Shown: positions 54,173 through 62,199 of the stretch, one piece after another
Position numbering within the stretch: the first letter of the stretch is position 1
How the letters are laid out: each line of letters starts with the position of its first letter
Assembly (NCBI RefSeq): GCF_000163055.2
Contig: NC_022111.1
Coordinates: 1,240,001 to 1,304,000, forward strand
Source: Prevotella sp. oral taxon 299 str. F0039
GTDB lineage: Bacteria > Bacteroidota > Bacteroidia > Bacteroidales > Bacteroidaceae
Reading direction: 5' to 3'
Length of the DNA stretch: 64,000 nt
Program-made: the position numbers and the translations under genes
The notes under the pieces: generated by a model
The model's database searches: none
What the model was told of the DNA's origin: nothing
What the model saw: the letters and a program-made list of their open reading frames with translations, nothing else

Positions 54173-54187
54173 AATATCCTTTTGTTT

Positions 54188-57037
54188 ATGAATAAACAAC
54201 ACACATTTCATTTGGCAAACCATTGGCTTTTAGCAGGTGTTTTGCTTTTTGTTAGTCTATTGCCCCAATGCCTTTGGGCGCAAAGCAACGTCCTTCGACA
54301 AGGTAAGTTGCCCAATGGTTTAACCTATTATATATATAACGACGGCAGTATTCCAGGCGAAGCACAATATTATCTTTATCAAAACGTGGGCGCAGTGCTC
54401 GAAGAAAACAACGAAACAGGATTGGCTCACTTCCTCGAACACTTAGCATTTAACACCACAGATCATTTTTCTGAAGGTGTGATGTCATTTCTTCGTCAAA
54501 ACAATCTACACGACTTTGAGGCTTACACAGGCTTAGACGAAACTAAATATGCCGTTCATAACGTTCCCACCAACGATGCAAAGCTCAACGAAAAGATGCT
54601 GTTGGTGCTTAAAGATTGGTGTCATGGCATTAAAATATTGCCTAAAGACGTTGAAAAAGAACGTGGTATTGTGTTAGAAGAATGGCGACATCGTGCAGGA
54701 CTTCAACGCCGATTAACCGATAGCATAGCTAATGTTGTTTACAATCATTCACGTTATGCAACCCGCAATGTAATCGGTTCAGAGGCTCGCATCAAAGCTT
54801 TCACAGCAAAAGAGTTGCGTGCGTTCTACGATAAATGGTATCGTCCCAATCTTCAGTTTGTAGCTATTATTGGTGATGTCAATTTAGATGAAACCGAAAA
54901 ACAAGTGAAACGCATCTTTGGTTCACTTCCTTCTAAGGTTGCATCAACATCATCAACCGATCCAAGAGCTATCGAGAACAATAGCAATCCCTTATTTTAT
55001 AGCTTTGTAGATAAAGAAAATAAAGAGGCTTCTTTGGGCGTTTACCAACGCAAAGAGATGAAAGGTAACATGCCAGAAGAAGACCGTTTGCGCTTCTTTC
55101 TCTTCACACAGATGTTCAATAAGCTTGCTCCTCGTCGCTTTGCAATGATTAAAAATGCCGATAAAGAGGCTTTTATCGCAGCAGAAGTGAGTCTTTCTGC
55201 TTTGGTAAGAAATCAATATCAAGTGGCTTGGGACGTAGTTCCTTATAACAACAAGGCGCAAGAAGCATTGCAACAGATCATGAATGTGCGTGGAGCTTTG
55301 CGTGATAAAGGATTTGGAAAGAGTGAATTCGAAGCTGAAAAGTCGGCAATGTATAAGGGAATGAAAGACGTTTTAGAGGCAAAAGGCTTGGGAACGCCCG
55401 ATAATATCATGAATCTCTTTAAGCAAAACTTTTTATACAACACTCCAATAATTGATTTTAGAGCACAAATTCAGCGCAATATCGAGTCGTTAGTAGAGTT
55501 AGAAGTAGAAGATATCAATGCGTGGATGCACCATCTTTTGAATAATGATAACCTCTCGTTTATCACTTATTCAAAGAAAGCCAATGAACTTTCACTCACT
55601 GAAAACAACTTTGTCGAGGCTTTGAAGACAAGCAACGGACAAAAAGCAGAACTCTTTTCAGATACTCAAAACATCACTCAACTCATCGATTTCCCACTCA
55701 CTTCGGGCAAAATAGTGTCTGAAAAGCAACTAAAAGAATTGAATGCAAAAGAATGGAAGCTAAGCAATGGCGCACGAGTGTTGTATAAGTATCTTCCAGA
55801 AGCAAAGGGACGTGTGTTCTTTGCAGCCTCTTCAGAAGGCGGTCGCTCTGTTGTTGCTCCACAACATTTTGCCAACTACACCGCAATGCGTGGTTTGTTG
55901 ATGCAGTCGGGCGTGTATAAATATAGTAGAAACGACCTTGCTGCGTGGCTACAAAACAAAGACTTCGATCTTTCTTTGGCACTCGAAGACTATTCGAATG
56001 GCATCGGTGGCAACACATCGGCAACACAATTAGGCGACTTTTTGGCTTATGTGCACCTCATTTTAACCAAGCACAACTTCTCAAAGAGCGTCTTCGATAA
56101 GTATGTTCAACGCAGTAAGTACCTCTATAACAACAAAAGTACAGCAGGAATGGAAGCCATTCAAGATTCAATTCAAATGCTTCTTTTCCCACCAAGCGCA
56201 GCTAATCCAGTGCAAAACGAAGCTTTCTTCGATCAAATGCAATGGAGCGAGTTACCTGCAACATTCGATAAAAACTTCGGTAACGCAGCTCTCTTCACTT
56301 ATTGTTTAGTGGGCGACGTGCCAGAAAGCACCGCAAAAGAACTTGTGTTGAAATATATTGGCTCGTTAAAGGGCGATGCAAGCGTTCAAAAACCAAAGGT
56401 TCAGTCACTCGATTTCGCTTCAGATGCAAAAGAAATAAAGCATACTTTCGTTACAGATCTCGATGGTGACATGGCAGAAATAGAGGTTTCTTATCTCAAT
56501 AACGTAAAACTCACCGACAAAGAGCAAGCAGCTTTAGAGGTGATGCGTTCTATTTTAGAAAGCCGTTACTTTGAAGAATTGCGAGAGAAAGAACACCTTA
56601 CCTACACTGTTGGTGTGAAAACCAGTTACACTTCGCAACCAGCTACGGCAGAAAACATCAGCATTCACCTTTCAACCTCACGTCCTGAAGTAGACAAGGT
56701 GTTAGCAAAAATGTACAGCATTCTTAACGATATCAAGCAACAACGCTTCTCAATAGATGAGTTTAAGGCAGCTCTTGTTCCACTTGCAGTAGACGAAGAG
56801 AGCGAAGGCGACCCACAATCGGCTCTTAATCCATCGCTTTGGTTAGGTTTATTAAACGTATATGCAGAAACAGGCGAGCAGCTAACACCACAAGAAAGCA
56901 ATGCCGTTGAGCCAGTGTTTAATAAGCTAACCCCTCAAGACATTGCCGCAGTTGCAACTAAGGTGTTCGATAATGCCAAGCACAGAGAGATTGTTGTGAA
57001 GGCAATCGACCCAGAAAAGAAACAATGGGAAAAGTAA
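54188..57037 (+). CDS. M16 family zinc peptidase (insulinase/pitrilysin type)
   Basis: Exported zinc metallopeptidase that degrades oligopeptides. 949 residues from the ATG at 54188; signal peptide to about 31 (CLWA-QS). The inverted zinc motif is H81-F-L-E84-H85 with the third ligand in the following ERGIVLEEWRHR helix. Four homologous half-domains are apparent: two M16_C-like regions around 200-420 and 700-900 (YFEELREKEHLTYTVGV is the C-terminal substrate-site block). The frame is open to 54152 but the extra residues overlap the terminator. Last gene of the SusCD-2 cluster; it could process imported peptides in the periplasm. Confidence 0.92.
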   Translation: MNKQHTFHLANHWLLAGVLLFVSLLPQCLWAQSNVLRQGKLPNGLTYYIYNDGSIPGEAQYYLYQNVGAVLEENNETGLAHFLEHLAFNTTDHFSEGVMSFLRQNNLHDFEAYTGLDETKYAVHNVPTNDAKLNEKMLLVLKDWCHGIKILPKDVEKERGIVLEEWRHRAGLQRRLTDSIANVVYNHSRYATRNVIGSEARIKAFTAKELRAFYDKWYRPNLQFVAIIGDVNLDETEKQVKRIFGSLPSKVASTSSTDPRAIENNSNPLFYSFVDKENKEASLGVYQRKEMKGNMPEEDRLRFFLFTQMFNKLAPRRFAMIKNADKEAFIAAEVSLSALVRNQYQVAWDVVPYNNKAQEALQQIMNVRGALRDKGFGKSEFEAEKSAMYKGMKDVLEAKGLGTPDNIMNLFKQNFLYNTPIIDFRAQIQRNIESLVELEVEDINAWMHHLLNNDNLSFITYSKKANELSLTENNFVEALKTSNGQKAELFSDTQNITQLIDFPLTSGKIVSEKQLKELNAKEWKLSNGARVLYKYLPEAKGRVFFAASSEGGRSVVAPQHFANYTAMRGLLMQSGVYKYSRNDLAAWLQNKDFDLSLALEDYSNGIGGNTSATQLGDFLAYVHLILTKHNFSKSVFDKYVQRSKYLYNNKSTAGMEAIQDSIQMLLFPPSAANPVQNEAFFDQMQWSELPATFDKNFGNAALFTYCLVGDVPESTAKELVLKYIGSLKGDASVQKPKVQSLDFASDAKEIKHTFVTDLDGDMAEIEVSYLNNVKLTDKEQAALEVMRSILESRYFEELREKEHLTYTVGVKTSYTSQPATAENISIHLSTSRPEVDKVLAKMYSILNDIKQQRFSIDEFKAALVPLAVDEESEGDPQSALNPSLWLGLLNVYAETGEQLTPQESNAVEPVFNKLTPQDIAAVATKVFDNAKHREIVVKAIDPEKKQWEK

Positions 57038-57093
57038 AACACCCCTCATTGGCATAGAACTCGGTTCATTTCAGAACCAATTAAACAACATAT

Positions 57094-57138
57094 AACGGTG
57101 CATTTCTTTCAACGAAAAGAGGTGCATCGTTTTTCTTT
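57094..57138 (+). terminator. Terminator of the SusCD-2/M16 cluster
   Basis: AACGGTGCATTTCTTT (57094-57109) pairs with AAAAGAGGTGCATCGTT (57115-57131) allowing G-U pairs, 5-base loop, followed by TTTCTTTT. Confidence 0.8.
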
Positions 57139-57245
57139 TATAGCCTTCTTGTCTACTTCTAAGATATCGCTTCTTCGCCTATTGTGCTCCCTTTATTTTC
57201 CTATTTCTCATCCCTTGTTCAACTATCGCAAAAACACCCGTTTGT

Positions 57246-57333
57246 AAAAGCATTGATATTGATGAGCAAAAGCGTTGCAATTGAGGGGCAAAAGCATTGC
57301 TATTGGTAGGTAAAAGCATTGCGCTTGTTGGAT
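57246..57333. repeat. 22-bp periodic array G (four units)
   Basis: The best preserved copy. Units at 57246, 57268, 57290 and 57312, exactly 22 bp apart: AAAAGCATTGATATTG, AAAAGCGTTGCAATTG, AAAAGCATTGCTATTG, AAAAGCATTGCGCTTG, each followed by a G-rich six-base tail. Confidence 0.92.
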
Positions 57334-57451
57334 GTATGTGCAGAAAGGCGGTGTAAAGGGCATTCAAAGGCATGGTGTTGAGCAAGTTCTTGGGGTGCAA
57401 TGGCAAGGCTAAAAACTTGTTGTTTTGATGGTCTTAATCAAAATTTTGCAC

Positions 57452-57459
57452 TATCTTTG
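57452..57459 (+). promoter_or_regulatory. -7 element abutting the ruvB start
   Basis: TATCTTTG ending four bases before the ATG at 57464 (TATCTTTG-TAGC-ATG). Predicts a leaderless ruvB transcript and excludes the in-frame ATG at 57425. Confidence 0.6.
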
Positions 57460-57463
57460 TAGC

Positions 57464-58501
57464 ATGACAGAAGAGTTTGATATCAGAGAAGAAAAGTATT
57501 CACCAGCAGAAAAGGATTTTGAGAATGCGTTACGACCACCGAAATTTGCCGATTTTAGTGGTCAACAAAAGGTTGTAGACAATCTTCAAATATTCGTAGA
57601 GGCTGCAAAATATCGTGGAGAACCATTAGATCATACTCTTCTTCACGGTCCTCCCGGACTTGGAAAAACTACCCTTAGCAACATCATTGCTAACGAGTTG
57701 GGTGTGGGTTTCAAAATAACCAGTGGACCAGTGCTCGACAAACCAGGCGATTTGGCAGGTATTTTGACCTCACTCGAGCCTAATGATGTGTTGTTTATCG
57801 ACGAAATTCACCGACTATCGGCAGTGGTAGAAGAATATCTCTACTCTGCAATGGAAGACTATCGAATAGATATTATGATCGATAAAGGTCCATCGGCACG
57901 AAGCATTCAGATTGATCTTAACCCCTTTACACTTGTTGGAGCAACCACCCGAAGCGGTTTATTAACAGCTCCATTGCGTGCTCGTTTTGGTATAAATCTG
58001 CATCTCGAGTATTACGATAACGACACTATTGCACGCATCATCAAACGCTCTGCATCGATTATACGAGTGCCTATCGACGACGATGCTGCTGCAGAAATAG
58101 CAGGAAGATCACGTGGTACGCCTCGTATTGCTAACGCCTTACTTCGAAGAGTGAGAGACTTTGCACAGGTGAAGGGTAGCGGACGCATCAATATCGACAT
58201 TGCTCAATATGCTTTGAGCGCACTAAATATCGACCAATATGGATTAGACGAAATCGATAATAAGATCTTATTGACCATCATCGACAAGTTCAAAGGCGGT
58301 CCAGTGGGAGTGTCTACCATTGCAACAGCTATCGGAGAAGACTCTGGAACGGTTGAAGAAGTGTACGAACCCTTCCTCATTATGGAGGGATTTATCAAAC
58401 GTACGCCTCGTGGACGCATGGCAACCGAATTGGCATACAGGCACTTTGGTCGCAAAATGTTCAGCGGTTTGGGTAGCGAAGCAGGCTTGTTCGACGAGTA
58501 A
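57464..58501 (+). CDS. ruvB: Holliday junction branch migration helicase RuvB
   Basis: AAA+ motor of the RuvAB complex, driving branch migration of Holliday junctions. 345 residues from the ATG at 57464: [18 protein letters not shown], Walker A G62-P-P-G-L-G-K-T69, [18 protein letters not shown] (Walker B DEIH 113-116), [18 protein letters not shown] (sensor 1 and arginine-finger block), and a C-terminal winged helix ([23 protein letters not shown]...). Length is normal. A terminator follows. ruvA and ruvC are not in the window. Confidence 0.97.
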   Translation: MTEEFDIREEKYSPAEKDFENALRPPKFADFSGQQKVVDNLQIFVEAAKYRGEPLDHTLLHGPPGLGKTTLSNIIANELGVGFKITSGPVLDKPGDLAGILTSLEPNDVLFIDEIHRLSAVVEEYLYSAMEDYRIDIMIDKGPSARSIQIDLNPFTLVGATTRSGLLTAPLRARFGINLHLEYYDNDTIARIIKRSASIIRVPIDDDAAAEIAGRSRGTPRIANALLRRVRDFAQVKGSGRINIDIAQYALSALNIDQYGLDEIDNKILLTIIDKFKGGPVGVSTIATAIGEDSGTVEEVYEPFLIMEGFIKRTPRGRMATELAYRHFGRKMFSGLGSEAGLFDE

Positions 58502-58505
58502 TTCG

Positions 58506-58555
58506 CCCCCTTTGAACTGCTTATAACGTTGCTTGCAACGACAAAAGGGGGTTTA
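58506..58555 (+). terminator. Terminator of ruvB
   Basis: CCCCCTTTG (58506-58514) pairs with AAAAGGGGG (58543-58551); CGTTGCTTGCAACG in the loop forms a second hairpin; then TTTATC. Confidence 0.7.
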
Positions 58556-58707
58556 TCTCACTTTAAATCTCCTTCTGTGTGCAACAGCATCTCTCTCTCG
58601 TTCGTTCTCAGCAAGGTGCATCTTCATTTGATTTCTATTTGCATCTACTTTAGAAAAGATAGAAAGACGCTTTGAAATAGATAAAGAAAAATCTTTGAAT
58701 AGATAAT

Positions 58708-59145
58708 ATGACAAAAGCTATTTTTACAGGAAGTTTCGACCCATTCACCATCGGACACGACTCGATAGTGCAACGTGCGCTCCCCCTTTTCGATGCTATC
58801 GTCATTGCAGTGGGGCACAACGAACACAAAAAAGGTATGTTTAGCATTGAAGAACGTGTTGAACGTATTGAAAAACACTATGCCAATGAGCCTAAAATAG
58901 AAGTGGTGTCGTATAGCGATTTAACCGTAGATGTGGCACAAAGAGTAGGCGCAAACGTTATTATTAAAGGCGTTCGAAGCTTTAAAGACTTTGAATATGA
59001 ACGTCAACAAGCCGAAATAAACAAAAAAATAGGGGGCATAGAAACCCTCTTTTTATGCTCAGATCCACAATTCGAAAGCATCTCTTCGAGCATTGTTCGA
59101 GAGCTTATCCACTTTGGTAGAGATGTTTCTGACATGATGATATAA
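58708..59145 (+). CDS. coaD: Phosphopantetheine adenylyltransferase
   Basis: Fourth step of coenzyme A synthesis: adenylates 4'-phosphopantetheine. 145 residues with the nucleotidyltransferase motif TGSFDPFTIGH at the N-terminus, the substrate loop IIKGVRSFKDFEYERQQAEIN, and the C-terminal SSSIVRELIHFGRDVSDMM block (ISSS replaces the ISST of many homologues). Slightly shorter than the E. coli enzyme but complete. Followed after 51 bases by ybeY. Confidence 0.95.
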   Translation: MTKAIFTGSFDPFTIGHDSIVQRALPLFDAIVIAVGHNEHKKGMFSIEERVERIEKHYANEPKIEVVSYSDLTVDVAQRVGANVIIKGVRSFKDFEYERQQAEINKKIGGIETLFLCSDPQFESISSSIVRELIHFGRDVSDMMI

Positions 59146-59196
59146 TGCAATGCAAACGAAATCAACCCATAGTTACAACGCATAAAAACAAGATAT

Positions 59197-59613
59197 ATGA
59201 TAACATATAACAGCGAAAAGGTGAAAATGCCTAAGATAAAAAAAAGAGAAACCACTGCTTGGATTAAACAAGTGGCACAAAGCTATGGCAAAAAAGTGGG
59301 CGACATTGGTTATATGTTCGTTGATGATGAAAAGATATTAGAGGTGAATAGAGAATATCTTCAGCACGACTATTATACCGATATCATCACTTTCGACTAT
59401 TGTGAAAACGATGAATTGAATGGCGATTTGGTGATTTCTCTCGACACAGTGCGCACCAATGCAGAGCTATTTGGAAAGACTTACGAAGAAGAACTCTATC
59501 GAGTTATTATTCATGGAGTGCTCCATTTAATAGGAATAAACGACAAAGGTCCTGGCGAAAGAGAAATTATGGAGGCTGCAGAGAATAAAGCTTTGGCTTT
59601 AAGAAAGCAGTAG
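59197..59613 (+). CDS. ybeY: rRNA maturation endoribonuclease YbeY
   Basis: Zinc endoribonuclease in 16S rRNA 3'-end processing and ribosome quality control. 138 residues with YMFVDDEKILEVNREYLQHDYYTDIITFDY and the metal site HGVLHLIGINDKGPGEREIM. In the usual signature H-G-x-L-H-L-x-G-Y-D-H the third metal ligand is histidine; here the aligned residue is aspartate (GIND). I recall the same form in other Bacteroidetes, so it looks like a lineage feature, not a defect. Probably transcribed with coaD. Confidence 0.93.
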   Translation: MITYNSEKVKMPKIKKRETTAWIKQVAQSYGKKVGDIGYMFVDDEKILEVNREYLQHDYYTDIITFDYCENDELNGDLVISLDTVRTNAELFGKTYEEELYRVIIHGVLHLIGINDKGPGEREIMEAAENKALALRKQ

Positions 59614-59768
59614 GAGCAAGACTAAGAAGTGTTTCTTGTGGCACAATACCATATAGGATAGAAAATAATAGAAATAGATTAAACAGATTTTTTCGTTAAA
59701 ATAAATAACGATTGCTTTGTAATGTGCCGATAATTTCGGAACTTTGCATTTCATCTTCGAAGATATTT

Positions 59769-60710
59769 ATGCGTAAAGTAATAGGAATTGGCGAGTCGGG
59801 TCTCGACATTATATTTAGAAATGAACAACCAATTGCGGCGGTTCCAGGTGGTTCTACGTTCAATGCACTTATCTCTTTAGGTCGTTCGGGCATATCTTGT
59901 AACTTCATAAGTGAGATAGGTAACGATAGAGTAGGGATGACAATAAAACACTTTTTGCAAGATAATGGTGTAAACATCAATAATATTAGTAGTTTTCCCG
60001 ATAGCAAATCGTCTGTGTCATTGGCTTTTCTCGATGAGCAAAACGATGCAGAATACATCTTTTATAAGAATCAACCACACGATCAACTCGATTTTTCTTT
60101 CCCAGAAATAGCACCAGATGACATCGTAATATTTGGTTCTTTCTATGCCGTAAACCCCACAATACATCATCAAGTGATTGCTCTTTTAGAGCATGCACGC
60201 AACAATGGGGCGATAATTTATTACGATGTGAATTACAGAAGCTCGCATCGTAACGAGGTAATGAAGATTACTCCCAATCTAATTGATAACCTTGAGTATG
60301 CAGATATCGTTCGAGGTAGTCGTGAAGACTTTGAAGTTGTATATAAAAAGGATAACCCCGACACCGTATATAAAGCCGAAATAGCATTCTATTGCAAAGA
60401 CTTTATCTACACAAATGGTGCCGAAAATATCGTGTTAAGAGGCAAAAACGACTTCAAAAAAGAATATCCTGTAGTTCAAACAAATACAGTTAGCACAATA
60501 GGAGCAGGCGATAACTTCAATGCAGGCTTCATTTTTGGACTCATAAAAAACAATATTACCCGCCAAATGATAAGCGATGGCTTAACAGAAACACAATGGA
60601 ACGAGTTGGTGAACTATGCAACTCGATTCTCAGCCAATTGCTGTGAGGATATATATAACTATATTTCAAAGGATTTTGGTGCACAAATGAATCTAACTTT
60701 AAATAAATAA
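59769..60710 (+). CDS. PfkB family carbohydrate kinase
   Basis: Ribokinase-like sugar or nucleoside kinase, 313 residues from the ATG at 59769. N-terminal IGIGESGLDIIFRNEQPIAAVPGGSTFNALISLGRSG (PfkB signature 1) and C-terminal STIGAGDNFNAGFIFGLI with catalytic base D248 (signature 2). Fructokinase is a common assignment for Bacteroidetes members, but the substrate cannot be read from sequence. The frame is open back to 59712, over a GAACTTTG promoter-like element, so the later ATG is preferred. A flavodiiron gene starts 5 bases after its stop. Confidence 0.9.
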   Translation: MRKVIGIGESGLDIIFRNEQPIAAVPGGSTFNALISLGRSGISCNFISEIGNDRVGMTIKHFLQDNGVNINNISSFPDSKSSVSLAFLDEQNDAEYIFYKNQPHDQLDFSFPEIAPDDIVIFGSFYAVNPTIHHQVIALLEHARNNGAIIYYDVNYRSSHRNEVMKITPNLIDNLEYADIVRGSREDFEVVYKKDNPDTVYKAEIAFYCKDFIYTNGAENIVLRGKNDFKKEYPVVQTNTVSTIGAGDNFNAGFIFGLIKNNITRQMISDGLTETQWNELVNYATRFSANCCEDIYNYISKDFGAQMNLTLNK

Positions 60711-60715
60711 TAGAT

Positions 60716-61909
60716 ATGATTGAAATAAAGAATAGCGTTTATTATGTAGGTGTTAACGATAGAAACAAAGCTCTTTTCGAAGGCTTATGGCCACTACCTG
60801 ATGGCGTATCGTATAACTCTTATTTGATAGTAGACGAGAAAGTGTGTTTGATTGACACTGTAGACGTAGCATTTTTTCCACAGTTTTTAGACAACATTCG
60901 TGCCGTTATTGGCGACAGACCCATTGACTATATCGTTATAAACCACATGGAACCAGACCATAGTGGCTCGCTTGGACTGATGAGAAAGTATTATCCTAAT
61001 GTTGAAATCGTGGGTAATAAAAAGTCATTCCACTTGCTTAAAGGCTTCTATGGCATATCTGATAAGGAACTAGAAGTGAAGAATGGCTCTGAATTAAACT
61101 TGGGTTCGCATAACTTAAAGTTCTTTTTAACCCCAATGGTGCATTGGCCTGAGACCATGATGACACTCGATACAACCGACAATATCTTGTTCTCTGGCGA
61201 CGGCTTTGGTTGCTTTGGAGCTTTAAATGGAGGTATTATCGACGAGGAAATCAATTGTGATGAGTTCTGGTTAGAGATGGTTCGCTACTATTCTAACATC
61301 GTTGGAAAGTATGGAATACCTGTTCAAAACGCCTTAAAGAAGTTTGTTAACGAGCAAGTAGATTACATTTGCCCCACACATGGACCAGTTTGGCACCAAT
61401 ATAAAGAGAAAGTGATGGCGGAATACGACAGAATGAGTCGCTATGACACTGAAGAAGGCATCGTAATATGCTATGGAACGATGTATGGACACACCGAATC
61501 GATGGCAGAATGTATTGCAAAAGCCGCTTCTTTAGCTGGAATTAAGAACATAAAGGTATACAATGTGTCTAAAACTCACCACTCTTACATTCTAAGAGAC
61601 GTGTTCAGATACAGAGGTTTAATTGTTGGTGCACCAACATACAACACTGGTTTGTATCATGAAATGGAGGTTTTACTCAGCGAAATCGCCAATAGAGACA
61701 TTAAGAACCATGCCATTGGCTGGTTCGGAAACCATGGTTGGGCTTCTAAGGCTGTAGGAAAGATTGCAGAATGGAACGAAAATCATTTGAAATTTGAGCC
61801 AGTAGGCGAACCCGTAGATATGCTTCAATCTTTAGATGAGGATTCAACTGAACGTTGTAAAGCATTGGGAAGAGCTATGGCAGAATATCTAATAGCACAA
61901 AGAGGCTAA
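60716..61909 (+). CDS. Flavodiiron protein (FprA-type, oxygen or nitric oxide reductase)
   Basis: Cytoplasmic scavenger that reduces O2 to water or NO to N2O, protecting anaerobes. 397 residues. The beta-lactamase-like diiron domain has H77-x-E79-x-D81-H82 (NHMEPDHSGS), a later MVHWPETM histidine, FSGDGFG aspartate and CPTHGPVW histidine. The flavodoxin domain starts near 257 (GIVICYGTMYGHTESMAECIA) and contains GAPTYNTGLYHEM for FMN binding. No rubredoxin fusion. Cotranscribed with the PfkB kinase, which is an odd pairing. A terminator follows. Confidence 0.95.
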   Translation: MIEIKNSVYYVGVNDRNKALFEGLWPLPDGVSYNSYLIVDEKVCLIDTVDVAFFPQFLDNIRAVIGDRPIDYIVINHMEPDHSGSLGLMRKYYPNVEIVGNKKSFHLLKGFYGISDKELEVKNGSELNLGSHNLKFFLTPMVHWPETMMTLDTTDNILFSGDGFGCFGALNGGIIDEEINCDEFWLEMVRYYSNIVGKYGIPVQNALKKFVNEQVDYICPTHGPVWHQYKEKVMAEYDRMSRYDTEEGIVICYGTMYGHTESMAECIAKAASLAGIKNIKVYNVSKTHHSYILRDVFRYRGLIVGAPTYNTGLYHEMEVLLSEIANRDIKNHAIGWFGNHGWASKAVGKIAEWNENHLKFEPVGEPVDMLQSLDEDSTERCKALGRAMAEYLIAQRG

Positions 61910-61927
61910 GCAAACAGCATAGAGAAG

Positions 61928-61975
61928 AAAGGTGATAAGGCAACGTATCACCTTTTCTTCTCTTTTTTTATTATA
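61928..61975 (+). terminator. Terminator after the flavodiiron gene
   Basis: AAAGGTGATA (61928-61937) pairs with TATCACCTTT (61946-61955), extended by AGAAG/CTTCT, followed by CTTCTCTTTTTTTA. Confidence 0.88.
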
Positions 61976-61988
61976 GTATTTACAGCTC

Positions 61989-62076
61989 AAAAACATTGCA
62001 ACAATAGCGCAGAGCATTCATTTTTCGCAACGCATATTATTGCATTCGCAGGGCAACGAGGCACTATTTTGCTTGC
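61989..62076. repeat. Decayed 22-bp periodic array H
   Basis: Weak units at about 61989 (AAAAACATTGCAACAATAG), 62011 (off by one base, AGAGCATTCATTTTT), 62033 (ATTGCATT in phase) and 62055. Same four-unit span as the clear copies but much eroded. Confidence 0.5.
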
Positions 62077-62199
62077 AAGCGTGTGGTTCTTGCCACACAA
62101 GTCTATCGACATTCTTTTAAAAAGAGCCATCCCCTTGGTTGCAACCACACCATAACACCATTTAAAGAGGAAAAGAATTAAAAAGAAAAATATAGTGAT

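Larger units (their letters stand above)
57038..57463. other. Gap with terminator, periodic array and ruvB promoter
   Basis: 426 bases. M16 terminator (57094-57138), 22-bp array G (57246-57333), and the ruvB -7 element (57452-57459). No gene seen. Confidence 0.7.

Noticed and set aside
61989..62076. Counting array H as a ninth clear copy
   Set aside because: Only two of its units fall exactly in phase and the cores are poor, so I list it as decayed and leave it out of the count of eight.
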